Below are positions 26,768 through 35,155 of a stretch of 44,569 bases of DNA, in pieces; the stretch's first letter is position 1; each line of letters begins with the position of its first letter. The position numbers were made by a program, and so were the translations under genes. The notes beneath the pieces are model-generated. The model searched no databases, was not told where the DNA came from, and saw nothing but the letters and a program-made list of their open reading frames with translations. The stretch spans positions 1-44,569 of the forward strand of contig CAMVMM010000019.1 of NCBI GenBank assembly GCA_947168565.1, read 5' to 3'. This DNA is from an uncultured Clostridia bacterium (lineage in GTDB: Bacteria > Bacillota > Clostridia > Christensenellales > CAG-138).

Positions 26768-26817
26768 TTTATTTCGGGATACCCTTTGCTACTCATTTAT
26801 TTCGGGATACCCTTTGC
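26768..26817. repeat. Tandem 28-bp duplication at the anti-sigma gene end
   Basis: A 22-bp block is repeated exactly at 26768-26789 and 26796-26817 (period 28). The second copy encodes the last residues of the anti-sigma protein; the first lies just after its stop, in the gap before the serpin. Confidence 0.9.
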
Positions 26818-27547
26818 AGATGCCGCGCACAAGCTCCGCAAACACCTCCGCGCTTTTCGTATCCGTGATGTAACGCCGGAGGCCGACGAAAACGCTGCCG
26901 TCATCGCAGAGCGAAACGGAAAGAGCGGCGTCCGCCTTTATCAGCTCCAGATTCAGCACCGTGCTTCCGATAATATCACTCACGGGCATGGCCGAGTTAT
27001 CCAGCAGCGCCAAAAGCCCTTCCATTATGCGCCCTGCGTCCGATGCGGAGCGCACATCAAAGCCGTGCTTTCCCAATTCGTCCACAAGCACGATCTCCGC
27101 CCGCTCCGGCACAAGCTCGTTTCTTCCGGCGGAAAAATACTCATTTTCCCCAGAGCGCCGCCATTGAAGCGCACTTGTGTCCGCTTTTTCACCGTTTCCG
27201 CCATAGCATGGCGCACCTCCCGATCCGGTCGAGCCCGGCGGCTCGGTTGCATTGGGAGGGGGCATGGCGTCCACGGTCTGCGCGGTGGGCTCAAGCCCGT
27301 TCGTTTCTTCCCCCGGCGAATCGATCGCTTGCGGGGCATTCATAGCGTTCTGCCGCTCGGCAGTGCCGCCGCTCAGACCGCCGCCGTTTTTTCGGATGCC
27401 GCCTGCAAATGGAAGCGCGAGAAGCGCAAGCGCAAGCGCCGCCCCCGCGCCGACGCCCAGCCCCTTGAGCCGCGCGCGCTTTTTTTGCTCGTATTCGGCG
27501 CATCTTTTTTGGATCTCTGCATTTATTTCTTCAAGATTTCTTCTCAT
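26789..27547 (-). CDS. Membrane anti-sigma factor-like protein
   Basis: This 252-residue protein starts at 27547, inside the last codons of the sigma gene (17-nt overlap), so it is probably translationally coupled to it. Residues 1-30 are a charged cytoplasmic segment (EEINAEIQKRCAEYEQKKRARLKG), 35-55 a single membrane helix, then a low-complexity Gly/Pro/Asn/Thr linker and an outer domain of about 120 residues ending in CKGYPEINE. Position and topology are those of a membrane anti-sigma factor. I see no conserved ASD/zinc motif, so this call rests on context. Confidence 0.7.
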   Translation of the reverse strand: MRRNLEEINAEIQKRCAEYEQKKRARLKGLGVGAGAALALALLALPFAGGIRKNGGGLSGGTAERQNAMNAPQAIDSPGEETNGLEPTAQTVDAMPPPNATEPPGSTGSGGAPCYGGNGEKADTSALQWRRSGENEYFSAGRNELVPERAEIVLVDELGKHGFDVRSASDAGRIMEGLLALLDNSAMPVSDIIGSTVLNLELIKADAALSVSLCDDGSVFVGLRRYITDTKSAEVFAELVRGICKGYPEINE

Positions 27548-28091
27548 ACCCGTTTCCCCGATCAAGCTCGGCAAGCTCGGCCCTCAGCCGCCTTTTCGCC
27601 GCCGAAAGCAGGTTGTCCAGCCGCTTCGTGCCAAGCTTCATGATGCCTGCCGCCTCCTTATAGCTCATGCCCTCGATATACACAAGGTGAACCGCGGTCT
27701 GCTGCTCCTGCGGCAGCTCCCCCATCGCGCCATGCAGCCTGCGAAGCCGCTCGGTTTTCAGCGCGTCCGCCTCCAGCGAGCATCTGTCCGAAAGCTCCAG
27801 CTCATCCGGCGGCACGGGGATCACCCGCCGGTGCTTTCTCAGATGCGAAAGCGCCTTGTGCCGCGCGATGGCGAAAAGATAGGTTTTGAGCGACGATTTG
27901 AACGCAAACCGCTTTTTATGGATCACAAGCTCAAGCATCGTGTCGATGGCCACGTCCTCCGAGGCGTGAACATCCCCAAGATACCCGTTTATAAAGAGCG
28001 TCAGTTTATCAAAATACAACTCAAGCAGCTCCGTGAAGGCGCTTTCATCGCCCTCCAGATACCGCTTATAGCTGTTTTCGCCGCTATGCAT
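27531..28091 (-). CDS. ECF-type RNA polymerase sigma factor
   Basis: This 186-residue sigma-70-family protein has region 2 at about 10-80 (YLEGDESAFTELLELYFDKLTLFINGYLGD, then EDVAIDTMLELV and a TYLFAIARHKALSHLRK -10 recognition helix) and region 4 at about 115-170 (LPQEQQTAVHLVYIEGMSYKEAAGIM, a helix-turn-helix). The start at 28091 has GGAGG 8 nt upstream; an in-frame ATG at 28124 does not. It overlaps the anti-sigma gene, and the serpin follows. It likely reads its own operon, but no -35/-10 pair of ECF type can be fixed by eye. Confidence 0.9.
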   Translation of the reverse strand: MHSGENSYKRYLEGDESAFTELLELYFDKLTLFINGYLGDVHASEDVAIDTMLELVIHKKRFAFKSSLKTYLFAIARHKALSHLRKHRRVIPVPPDELELSDRCSLEADALKTERLRRLHGAMGELPQEQQTAVHLVYIEGMSYKEAAGIMKLGTKRLDNLLSAAKRRLRAELAELDRGNGYEKKS

Positions 28092-28246
28092 AGGCGCGTC
28101 CTCCAAGGCTCCGGAGCCTTTCATTCCTTAGTCGCTCCAAAGCCGCGTTTTCCTTGCGGTTTCCCGTCCTGTTTTAAAATATATTATTTAGGGCCCTTTT
28201 CACGGCGCAAGCCCCGGCGCTTTTACGCCGAATGCGCCGCCCCACA

Positions 28247-28261
28247 GGCTACAGTGTAGCC
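28247..28261. other. Palindrome upstream of the sigma operon
   Basis: GGCTAC AGT GTAGCC is a perfect 6-bp inverted repeat about 155 nt before the sigma start, between it and the duplicated tRNA upstream block. It could be an operator. Otherwise 28092-28267 holds no gene. Confidence 0.4.
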
Positions 28262-28267
28262 CATAAA

Positions 28268-28407
28268 GCGGCATAAATCAATCCGCATTCGATAAAAAAC
28301 CGCAAAGCCCGCGCAAGTTTTATATTGACAAAAGGCGGCGGCATAAATCAATCCGCATTCGATAAAAAACCGCAAAGCCCGCACAAGTTTTATATTGACA
28401 AAAGGCG
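28268..28407. repeat. Two tandem 70-bp copies upstream of tRNA-Gly
   Basis: Copies 28268-28337 and 28338-28407 differ at one base. Each ends with ATATTGACAAAAGGCG, so the tRNA -35 element is duplicated. Only the second copy is followed by a -10. Confidence 0.95.
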
Positions 28408-28423
28408 CACGAAGGGTTATACT
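28395..28423 (+). promoter_or_regulatory. Promoter of tRNA-Gly
   Basis: A perfect TTGACA (28395-28400), a 17-nt spacer and TATACT (28418-28423) end 15 nt before the tRNA. Confidence 0.88.
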
Positions 28424-28438
28424 AATACCGCAATGAAT

Positions 28439-28512
28439 GCGGGTGTAGCTCAATGGCAGAGCGTCGGCTTCCCAAGCCGATCACGTGGGTTCGATTCCCA
28501 TCACCCGCTCCA
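28439..28512 (+). tRNA. tRNA-Gly (anticodon CCC)
   Basis: The cloverleaf is complete. The acceptor stem GCGGGTG/CACCCGC, the D arm GCTC/GAGC, the anticodon arm TCGGC/GCCGA with loop TTCCCAA (anticodon CCC), and the T arm TGGG/CCCA with loop TTCGATT are followed by T and an encoded CCA. It reads GGG codons. Its 3' end is the parent of the fragments repeated in the downstream array. Confidence 0.96.
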
Positions 28513-28628
28513 TAACAGCGGGCGGTGCAGCTTCTGCACCGCCCACTGTTATGGAAGGATTAAAATATTAGGGAATCGAAGGGCGGATCAGCAAACCATC
28601 CTGTGAATGGTTTGCCCGCCCCGGCTTT
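28502..28628. repeat. 127-bp exact direct repeat, left copy
   Basis: Identical to 44148-44274. It contains the tRNA acceptor 3' strand, hairpin A, a linker and the first 58 bp of the module. Confidence 0.95.
28511..28553. repeat. Long perfect hairpin A after tRNA-Gly (copy 1)
   Basis: CATAACAG (28511-28518) and CTGTTATG (28546-28553) enclose GGGCGGTGCAG/CTGCACCGCCC around a CTT loop: 19 bp of stem with one C/A mismatch. It begins inside the tRNA CCA. No T-run follows, so it is not a classical terminator. An identical copy lies at 44157-44199. Confidence 0.92.
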
Positions 28629-28696
28629 TTCGGCGCAGGGCGAGAAGGCGGCGGTGTGAGCCGACTTCGAGACCCGATGCGCGAAAAAGGATTCCC
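28571..28696. repeat. Structured tRNA-associated module, copy 1 (126 bp)
   Basis: The module begins GGGAATCGAAG, the reverse complement of the tRNA-Gly T-arm, and ends GGATTCCC, the T-arm itself, so the ends form a GGGAATC/GATTCCC stem. Inside, GGGCGG..GCAAACCAT pairs with ATGGTTTGC..CCGCCC, and CTTTTTCG-g-CGCA pairs with TGCGCGAAAAAG leaving one bulged base. Copy 2 (44023-44148) is identical. Translations of this repeat give spurious short proteins. Confidence 0.88.
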
Positions 28697-28697
28697 A

Positions 28698-28722
28698 TCT
28701 GAGGGCTTCACTTAGGGATTTG
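28698..28722 (+). other. Left attachment site (attL) of the integrated element
   Basis: The crossover dinucleotide TC (28698-28699) is followed by 13 nt and then TAGGGATTTG (28713-28722). The chromosomal half is GGATTCCCA, the tRNA-like unit end. Confidence 0.8.
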
Positions 28723-28776
28723 GCAAAACAACCATATTTCAAGGAAGATAGCCTTCAAGCGAGTCTAACAGAAATA

Positions 28777-28826
28777 ACGGTCAGATTGAGTAAAGAAAGC
28801 TCAGTCTGGCCGTTTTTCTTGTTTTA
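28777..28826. terminator. Bidirectional terminator at the left end of the element
   Basis: A 14-bp stem (28777-28790 with 28800-28813, two wobble pairs) has TTTTTCTTGTTTT on the plus side and TTATTTCTG on the minus side. It lies directly after the stop of the DUF2075 gene and also blocks transcripts entering from tRNA-Gly. Confidence 0.85.
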
Positions 28827-30329
28827 TTCTGTCGGTTTAACTATCGAAACCACGTTTCTAAACAGCTCTGGTGCATTTACAACTATTATAGCGAGCTTTT
28901 CTCTGACACGAGTTACTCCTTGGTAGAATAGGTTTGGATACAAATAATCCGGATTGGGATGTGGTATGCCCTGAAGAACACTGTTCTCATCGTAATAGAA
29001 AGAAGAATCCATGAGCATTACGACGTTATCAAATTCCTGCCCAATAACATGGTGCGTGTCGAAATCCTCCGCATATGCTGAATAAGGGCTTTCCTCATAA
29101 TTTGACTTTGAATAATTAATGAAGGTGTACCCTTTGTTTCGGTAGTATTCCAACATGGACTGTGCCTCTTGCGTTGTATTGGCGTAGTTCAGTTCCACGC
29201 TTGAATAATCCATAGGCACCCTTGCTCGGTGGTTCAGATTCTTCATACATACGATGAAAGAATGCAATTCTTTATTTGTGCGAATCTTTTCTGACAGTGT
29301 GTATTCTGCATCCGGAGGAATAGCCTTGATTTTGTTTACGATATCGTTTCGCTTCTCAGCGTTTGACAGAATCTGCTCTGGGTCAGAAGAGAAAATGCAT
29401 ACCTGATCGTGGGTCCTAACAGAATCGCATATCGCTTCAAATTGGCTTGTATAGATACGGTGGGTTTCGTCAACAAGAATATAATTATAATCCGCAAGCG
29501 AAACATCCTCATTACGTAACTGTCTGGCAGAGATAATATAAAGCTGTTCGATTTCTTTCCTGATTTTATACTGCCCATCAGATAGTTTCCCACAATGAAT
29601 AATGAGCGTTTTCCCGTTTCGGGAGAGCGTTTTTGCCAAATCGTACAGAAGAAGAGTTTTTCCGGTTCCCGGTTTGCCGGTCAAATGGAAGAAAGCACCA
29701 AAGAAAGCCGCATCAATCCCATTAAGTATGTTTTTCTTAATTTGCTCCTGTGCCTGTGTTAAGAAGTATTCTCCCTGAATGAATCGTGCAGGTGTGTTCA
29801 AGGGAGATACAAGATAATCTGATGCCCGAAACAAATTATCAATCGTATCAGAATAATCGTCGGATATTCTCTTTACGGAACCGACGATTTCATCGAACTC
29901 AACAGGAATCAGCTCATCATTCAATGAAAGCTTATAGCAGGTCATCGTATCTGTTACAACCGAATACAGCCGCAGTCGCTTTCCCAAATGCCCTAAATAG
30001 TGACGGCTTTTCAACAGCTGTTCAATTATTTGCTCTTCGGGTACACTGACCGATTTCAGCTCAATATTGAGGCATAGTTTATCTGTGAACTTCAGCAAAT
30101 CAAATTCTTTGCCAATCTGCGGAATCTGGAAAGAATAGAAAAAGCCATCCATGTCCGCAATAGTGACATCATTTTTCAGAAGCTCATCAGTTAACAATCT
30201 GAGGGACTCGATTTCATGGTATTGTGTCCGCAGAAGCTCTTTACATTGAGAATGGTGCCGCTCGACAATATTGAACGGATCTTCTTCATGTATCCGAGAG
30301 AGATTATAAATGTTTACTGGTCTTGTCAT
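28824..30329 (-). CDS. DUF2075-type ATPase/helicase with N-terminal nuclease-like region
   Basis: This 501-residue protein has Walker A in GKPGTGKT (about residue 216), Walker B in ILVDETHR (about 286), a motif III-like IFSSDPEQ and a C-terminal YQGVTRVREKLAIIV resembling superfamily 1 motif VI. This is the DUF2075 helicase-like core. Around residues 75-92, EFDLLKF...NIELKS followed by QLLKSRHYL resembles a PD-(D/E)xK nuclease core (inference). It lies 19 nt after hsdR in the same direction and closes the restriction operon, so a role in defence against foreign DNA is likely. Its base composition is more AT-rich than the backbone, fitting transfer. Confidence 0.72.
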   Translation of the reverse strand: MTRPVNIYNLSRIHEEDPFNIVERHHSQCKELLRTQYHEIESLRLLTDELLKNDVTIADMDGFFYSFQIPQIGKEFDLLKFTDKLCLNIELKSVSVPEEQIIEQLLKSRHYLGHLGKRLRLYSVVTDTMTCYKLSLNDELIPVEFDEIVGSVKRISDDYSDTIDNLFRASDYLVSPLNTPARFIQGEYFLTQAQEQIKKNILNGIDAAFFGAFFHLTGKPGTGKTLLLYDLAKTLSRNGKTLIIHCGKLSDGQYKIRKEIEQLYIISARQLRNEDVSLADYNYILVDETHRIYTSQFEAICDSVRTHDQVCIFSSDPEQILSNAEKRNDIVNKIKAIPPDAEYTLSEKIRTNKELHSFIVCMKNLNHRARVPMDYSSVELNYANTTQEAQSMLEYYRNKGYTFINYSKSNYEESPYSAYAEDFDTHHVIGQEFDNVVMLMDSSFYYDENSVLQGIPHPNPDYLYPNLFYQGVTRVREKLAIIVVNAPELFRNVVSIVKPTE

Positions 30330-30348
30330 ATATCACCTGTCAGTCGAA

Positions 30349-33300
30349 TCACGCTGCCACTCTATACCGCGTGTACACATATTCGTAAATGCGCTGGCGG
30401 TATTCGGAGATGCTGATCTCATCGTAGCACTCCGGCAGTTCTGCCCAGAGCGTATCGCGGATCAGGTTGTCCACAGCGGCTTTCGTTTCCTGCTTATCGG
30501 TCCAGTGGTCAAGCTCAGCAATCTTCGCCTTAATCTTTTTCAGAAGACTTGCGGCCACTTCCTTGATTTTCTTGATATCCGCTTTGGAAAGATCGTCCCG
30601 GAAAAGCATATCGTACAGAGAAAGCTCCTCGTCGCTCTCGAAGCCCTCGCGTACATACCGCTGTTCCTCTTTGTCGAGGCTGTTGGCCAGATCCATCAGA
30701 TCCATAAAGGTCTTTTCGATGGTGGCACGATCCTGCTCACTGTTATAATCCGTGATGATCTGCTGATACCGTTCATAATAATCAATTCGATCCGGATTGT
30801 TGAAAAGCAAGCGGTCGAGCTTCTGCTGGATGATTTCCTCCAAATCCTTCATCACGAGGTTCTTTTTCTTCACCTTCGCAAATTCCCGACGGAGCAGATC
30901 AAAGTCGATTGCGCTGATATCAAACCGGCGCGGTTCCTCTTTTACCATCATCGGCGCGTCATCGATTTCCACATACTCGCTGATAATAGAATTGATTTCC
31001 ACCATCAGATCGGTAGTATCAACGTGACGGCGCTTTTTTTGAAGCTCCCCGTAAATAGCGGCGATGGCTTCATACTCTTTCCGGGTCTGCCCGGTAATAT
31101 CGTCACGATTCGTGTATTTCATCAAGCGGATCAATTCTGAGGCGTATGTGGAGAAGGACTTCTTATCTTCAATAGTGCCGCACACTGCGTTGGCAGCGGT
31201 CTGAAGCAGAGACAGCTTCGCAAAATCAACGGCAGCCACCAGATCGTCAAGCTCAAAATCACGCTCCCGGAGGAAGGCTTTCGCTTTTTCAATCGTATCG
31301 AGGATACGAGCAATCAGTTCGTTTTTATCAACGGTTGGATCGCCGCCGGGTGTGTTGATGTTAGCAGTGTAATCGGCCAGCGCCTTGCGGAGTGCTTTTA
31401 CGATGCCGATATAATCTATGATCAGGCCGTTGCTCTTGCCTTCGTTCACACGGTTGGCACGGGCGATGGTCTGCATAAGCGTATGTGCCTTCAAAGGCTT
31501 GTCCAGATACAGACAGGACAGGCACTTCACATCGAAGCCTGTCAGCCACATAGCACAGACGAATACTACGCGGAGCGGATTGGACGAATCTTTGAATTCT
31601 TTGTCCAGTTCGCGCTTTTCCATCTTTGCCCGGTGATATTTGATATCCAGATCCCACTTTTTGAAGGTCTGAATCTCGTTTTGCTCCTGACTGATGACAA
31701 CGGCCATTTCCGTTTCCTGCATCCATTTCAGCTTGCGCTCCAGTTCCTGCGCCTCTTGCTGTGTGGCCATTTTGATTCTTGCTTTCAGGGCTTTGATTTC
31801 TTCCTTCCAGTATTCCTGAACGAAGTTATACATACGGACGCAGGTGACCTTGTTCAGACAAACGAACATAGCCTTGCCACTGGTCCACAGATCGGAATAG
31901 TGACCGACAAAATCCTTTGCGATAGATCTCAGACGCGGCTCTGCTGTCATTAGATGGATTTCCTTTGCGAATTCCGCTTCAAGCTTATCCTGTTGATCGA
32001 CGTCGATATCGGCATTTTCGATAGCGTCAAGGATACGGTCGGTGATCTCCGGATTGTGAAGGTCGAGTATCTTTTCACCGCGATTCTCATAATACAGCGG
32101 AACGGTAGCACCGTCCTCCACAGCTCGTTTGAAATCGTAAACGGAGATATAGCCGCCGAAGGTACGCGCCGTGATATTGTCGCTGGAGAGAAGCGGCGTG
32201 CCGGTAAAGCCGATACGTGCTGCTGTCGGGAGCAGCTTCATCATGTTGTCGGCGAAGATCCCATACTGGCTGCGGTGTGCTTCATCGGACATGATGATAA
32301 TATCGTGGTCCGGATAAATCGGCGGTTCATCCGGTCTGTTGAATTTCTGTATCAGTGTGAATATAAAGCTCGGATTGCCTTTCAGCTTTGTAACAAGGTC
32401 ACCGCCGCTTGTGGCGATAAACTGTGAAGCCTTCGTTTTGCCGAGTAGACCGCAGTTTTCAAAGGTATCGCTGATCTGCTTGTTCAGCTCATCGCGGTCG
32501 GTCAGCACCACGATGGTGGGAGACCCGGCAAACTTGCGGCGGATCTTCTGCGCGAGGAATACCATGGAATAGCTCTTGCCGGAGCCTTGGGTATGCCAGA
32601 ACACGCCCAGCTTGCCGTCGTTGAGTTTTCTCGCCTCGTATGCCTTAACCGCTTCGTTGACACCGAGGTACTGGTGGTTACGGGCAAGGATTTTCACCAT
32701 GTTGCCGCCGGAGTGATCGTAAAGGATAAAGTTCTCCAGAAGATCAAGGAAGTTCTCCTTTTTGCAAATGCCGCGCAACATGGTTTCAAGCGCCACGCTG
32801 CCTTGCTCTTTTTCATCAAGACGCTTCCACTCGTGGAAGAATTCATATTTGCTGCCTAGTGTGCCGACCTTGGCCCCGGTCCCATTGGAAAGCATAAGGA
32901 AAGCGTTGTAATAGAAAAGGTGCGGTATCGTATCCTGATAATCGGTATAGTTGTCATCGTAGGCGTTCTGCACGTCTACGGTGTTTTTCTTTAATTCCAC
33001 GAAAAGCAGTGGTAGGCCGTTCACAAAGCCTACGATATCCGTGCGACGGCGGTAGAGATCGCCGTGTATCTTCAATTCTTTAACAGCGAGGAAGTAGTTG
33101 TTCTCCGGGTGGAGGAAATCGATCACAGCGGCTTTCTTTATTTCCGTTTTGCCGTCCGGACGCTTGCCCGTTACAGGAATGCCGTCGCGGATCAGGAAAT
33201 ACTTCTCCTCATTGACCTGCAGAAGCGAGGCTGTGGACAAGCGCCTTTCCAGAATGTTCTGTGCTTCAAGAATCTGTGCCTCGGTGATCCACGGATTGAG

Positions 33301-33486
33301 CTTTTTCAGGGCAGCGCGGAAATACCGCACAAACAGAATCTCCTTGTACGACTTCCTGCCGAAAGTGCCGTTATCGCCCAGTACCTCCGTATTATATGCA
33401 AATTTCACATCCCAACCAAGCTCGTCCCGGAGAAGGTTTCCAGCGCTTTCCTGCACAAGAATGTTTTCAGAGTAATCGTAGCTCAT
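30349..33486 (-). CDS. hsdR: Type I restriction enzyme, R subunit
   Basis: This 1,045-residue restriction and translocation subunit cuts DNA that lacks the methylation pattern set by HsdM/HsdS. The N-terminal nuclease has the ExK motif VELKKN (about 165-170). The helicase has Walker A TQGSGKSYS (about 300), DEAH in MSDEAHRSQYG, motif III GFTGTPLL and motif VI QTIARANRVNEGK. A C-terminal helical region contacts the methylase. It starts 11 nt after hsdS and shows no frameshift, so it should be active. Confidence 0.95.
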   Translation of the reverse strand: MSYDYSENILVQESAGNLLRDELGWDVKFAYNTEVLGDNGTFGRKSYKEILFVRYFRAALKKLNPWITEAQILEAQNILERRLSTASLLQVNEEKYFLIRDGIPVTGKRPDGKTEIKKAAVIDFLHPENNYFLAVKELKIHGDLYRRRTDIVGFVNGLPLLFVELKKNTVDVQNAYDDNYTDYQDTIPHLFYYNAFLMLSNGTGAKVGTLGSKYEFFHEWKRLDEKEQGSVALETMLRGICKKENFLDLLENFILYDHSGGNMVKILARNHQYLGVNEAVKAYEARKLNDGKLGVFWHTQGSGKSYSMVFLAQKIRRKFAGSPTIVVLTDRDELNKQISDTFENCGLLGKTKASQFIATSGGDLVTKLKGNPSFIFTLIQKFNRPDEPPIYPDHDIIIMSDEAHRSQYGIFADNMMKLLPTAARIGFTGTPLLSSDNITARTFGGYISVYDFKRAVEDGATVPLYYENRGEKILDLHNPEITDRILDAIENADIDVDQQDKLEAEFAKEIHLMTAEPRLRSIAKDFVGHYSDLWTSGKAMFVCLNKVTCVRMYNFVQEYWKEEIKALKARIKMATQQEAQELERKLKWMQETEMAVVISQEQNEIQTFKKWDLDIKYHRAKMEKRELDKEFKDSSNPLRVVFVCAMWLTGFDVKCLSCLYLDKPLKAHTLMQTIARANRVNEGKSNGLIIDYIGIVKALRKALADYTANINTPGGDPTVDKNELIARILDTIEKAKAFLRERDFELDDLVAAVDFAKLSLLQTAANAVCGTIEDKKSFSTYASELIRLMKYTNRDDITGQTRKEYEAIAAIYGELQKKRRHVDTTDLMVEINSIISEYVEIDDAPMMVKEEPRRFDISAIDFDLLRREFAKVKKKNLVMKDLEEIIQQKLDRLLFNNPDRIDYYERYQQIITDYNSEQDRATIEKTFMDLMDLANSLDKEEQRYVREGFESDEELSLYDMLFRDDLSKADIKKIKEVAASLLKKIKAKIAELDHWTDKQETKAAVDNLIRDTLWAELPECYDEISISEYRQRIYEYVYTRYRVAA

Positions 33487-33497
33487 ACTAGCACCTC

Positions 33498-34718
33498 CTA
33501 CACCTCGATTTCGCCGTTCATCAGCTTTGGAAGCAAACGATCACGGGATTCAACAGCGGCATCAATCTGTTTTTGCAAAAGCTCTATTCTTGCCTGAATA
33601 GGGTCAAACACCTTTCCATATGTATCAATTAGTTCTTCTGTAGGAACAAGCATCTGAAGATTCATTATTGCTTCCGGTTTAAGGTGAAGAACATTAACAC
33701 CATTTGCAAGAGGTGAGATTTTAAAGCTATAGCCCCCATAGTACAACGAGCTATACAAAAAGCTTTTTTGAATACCTAGTGGCACGAGTTTTATCAAATC
33801 CATCGATAATGTCATAGGTTCCCCTAAGTCTGGGACGATAGCAGTATGTCCAACAAGCCGTCGTTCTTGTGTCATATCGGTTACCCCCATAACTAAATCG
33901 CCCGGATTCAATGCTTGCTCATCTTTATATTTACCGGTAAATCTTTTCTCGGCATTTCGGTTATATCCGCCAAATGCTCGGATATTCTTAAGATTTACCA
34001 TCAACACTCCGCTGGTATCACTGAGTTCTTTTGAAGTATAAGATTTGCCTCTCACAAAGCTAAAAAGATCTGAAAGAGGTTTATATGACCACCCTTCTGG
34101 CGTGCCGTCCACAATAGGCGTGTCCTCATATCCGGGGAAGCGGAAATCGACAAACCACTCCTTATACAGCCGCTGTGCTGCTTCTTCGAGCAGTTTGATT
34201 TGCTTTTGGTTGTTTTCAATGAGGTTGTCGTAGGCAGAAAGGATGTCAACAATCCTCTGCATCAATGATTCGCCGGTAACTATAACCGGTAAATCACGGA
34301 GTTGCTTTAATGAAAGGAACTGTTGACTGGATCCTTTTTGATTTCCATTCATGTGTCCTTTTGCGATGGGCGATTGTAAATAATAGCTTAGCCATTTCCC
34401 TTTAAGCTCAGAACCACCGCATTTAAACAGGGCAACATTTTTTATTGCATAATCAGGGTTATCTTTAACAACTGCTACTTCCCCGACCGTGCCAATCATG
34501 GACATAAGAACGTCCCACTGTTCAACGAGACTTCTCTCGTTTATTTTTTTATAATCTTTTTCGGAAATATAATAGGCATCCGTCGGATCAATTTGTCCGT
34601 TCTTAACGTGTTTTCCGGTGACGAGTTTATATCCATGATCTGTTGGCTTCGGAGTGTCATGTGTACCGTCACGCACTGAATCACAATAATCTTCAGCTCT
34701 AATGTACTCATATGTCAC
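33498..34718 (-). CDS. hsdS: Type I restriction-modification specificity subunit
   Basis: This 406-residue protein has two target-recognition domains (about 1-150 and 205-355), each followed by a conserved coiled-coil spacer (IVDILSAYDNLIENNQKQIKLLEEAAQRLYKEWF and a C-terminal LLQKQIDAAVESRDRLLPKL). It fixes the bipartite DNA target, which cannot be deduced by eye. It overlaps the preceding 146-aa ORF by 4 nt. Only one hsdS copy is present, and no inverted partial copies suggest phase-variable shuffling. Confidence 0.95.
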   Translation of the reverse strand: MTYEYIRAEDYCDSVRDGTHDTPKPTDHGYKLVTGKHVKNGQIDPTDAYYISEKDYKKINERSLVEQWDVLMSMIGTVGEVAVVKDNPDYAIKNVALFKCGGSELKGKWLSYYLQSPIAKGHMNGNQKGSSQQFLSLKQLRDLPVIVTGESLMQRIVDILSAYDNLIENNQKQIKLLEEAAQRLYKEWFVDFRFPGYEDTPIVDGTPEGWSYKPLSDLFSFVRGKSYTSKELSDTSGVLMVNLKNIRAFGGYNRNAEKRFTGKYKDEQALNPGDLVMGVTDMTQERRLVGHTAIVPDLGEPMTLSMDLIKLVPLGIQKSFLYSSLYYGGYSFKISPLANGVNVLHLKPEAIMNLQMLVPTEELIDTYGKVFDPIQARIELLQKQIDAAVESRDRLLPKLMNGEIEV

Positions 34719-35155
34719 AGCGCATCACCTCCAGCCTCAATGATAAAGTACGGACTCATACTATGTCTTGAAACTTCTCCAAGCGTCACACCAGAGGAAA
34801 TCACACGGCATTTTGACAAAACATCTTTCGGAGCATTGTCAAAATGAGTGATTTTAAACCACGAACTGAATTGACCAGCATTGTTTCGATAGTAAGCCGG
34901 TATAGCTTCAATTTCGGGAGTTTCTCTACTTATTTCTTCGACATGAGCCCAATATCTTGCTGTTTTTCCACTGTGGATGAGCAGGATCATAGGATCATTG
35001 CTTTCCAAGATATAATTGACAGCTTTCGCGGAGAGGGGAAGACCGAGTTTTCCATACCATACATAGCCCTTTTCATCAATAATGTCCTCATGAGCTTGTA
35101 TAGTCCCCTGTGTAGGAGCAAAATTATCCGAAAAACGCAAGGCTACCGTTTTCAT
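34715..35155 (-). CDS. Unknown 146-aa protein between hsdM and hsdS
   Basis: It overlaps hsdM by 4 nt upstream and hsdS by 4 nt downstream, so it is made together with the modification enzyme. I do not recognise a family with confidence. It is mostly alternating beta strands: KGYVWYGKLG, DPMILLIHSG, ARYWAHVEEIS, SSWFKITHF, SPYFIIEAGG. That order of a short aromatic-rich strand, a hydrophobic strand and a W-containing strand recalls PUA-like/EVE modified-base readers (weak inference). No catalytic motif stands out. Confidence 0.75.
   Translation of the reverse strand: MKTVALRFSDNFAPTQGTIQAHEDIIDEKGYVWYGKLGLPLSAKAVNYILESNDPMILLIHSGKTARYWAHVEEISRETPEIEAIPAYYRNNAGQFSSWFKITHFDNAPKDVLSKCRVISSGVTLGEVSRHSMSPYFIIEAGGDAL

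Noticed and set aside
28092-28246. ECF-type autoregulated promoter for the sigma operon
   Set aside because: No -35/-10 pair could be supported by eye without knowing the target motif of this sigma factor.
28560-28742. Short proteins read from the tRNA-associated modules (also 43841-44185)
   Set aside because: Translations of a structured repeat; no ribosome sites, and the same peptide appears wherever the repeat occurs.
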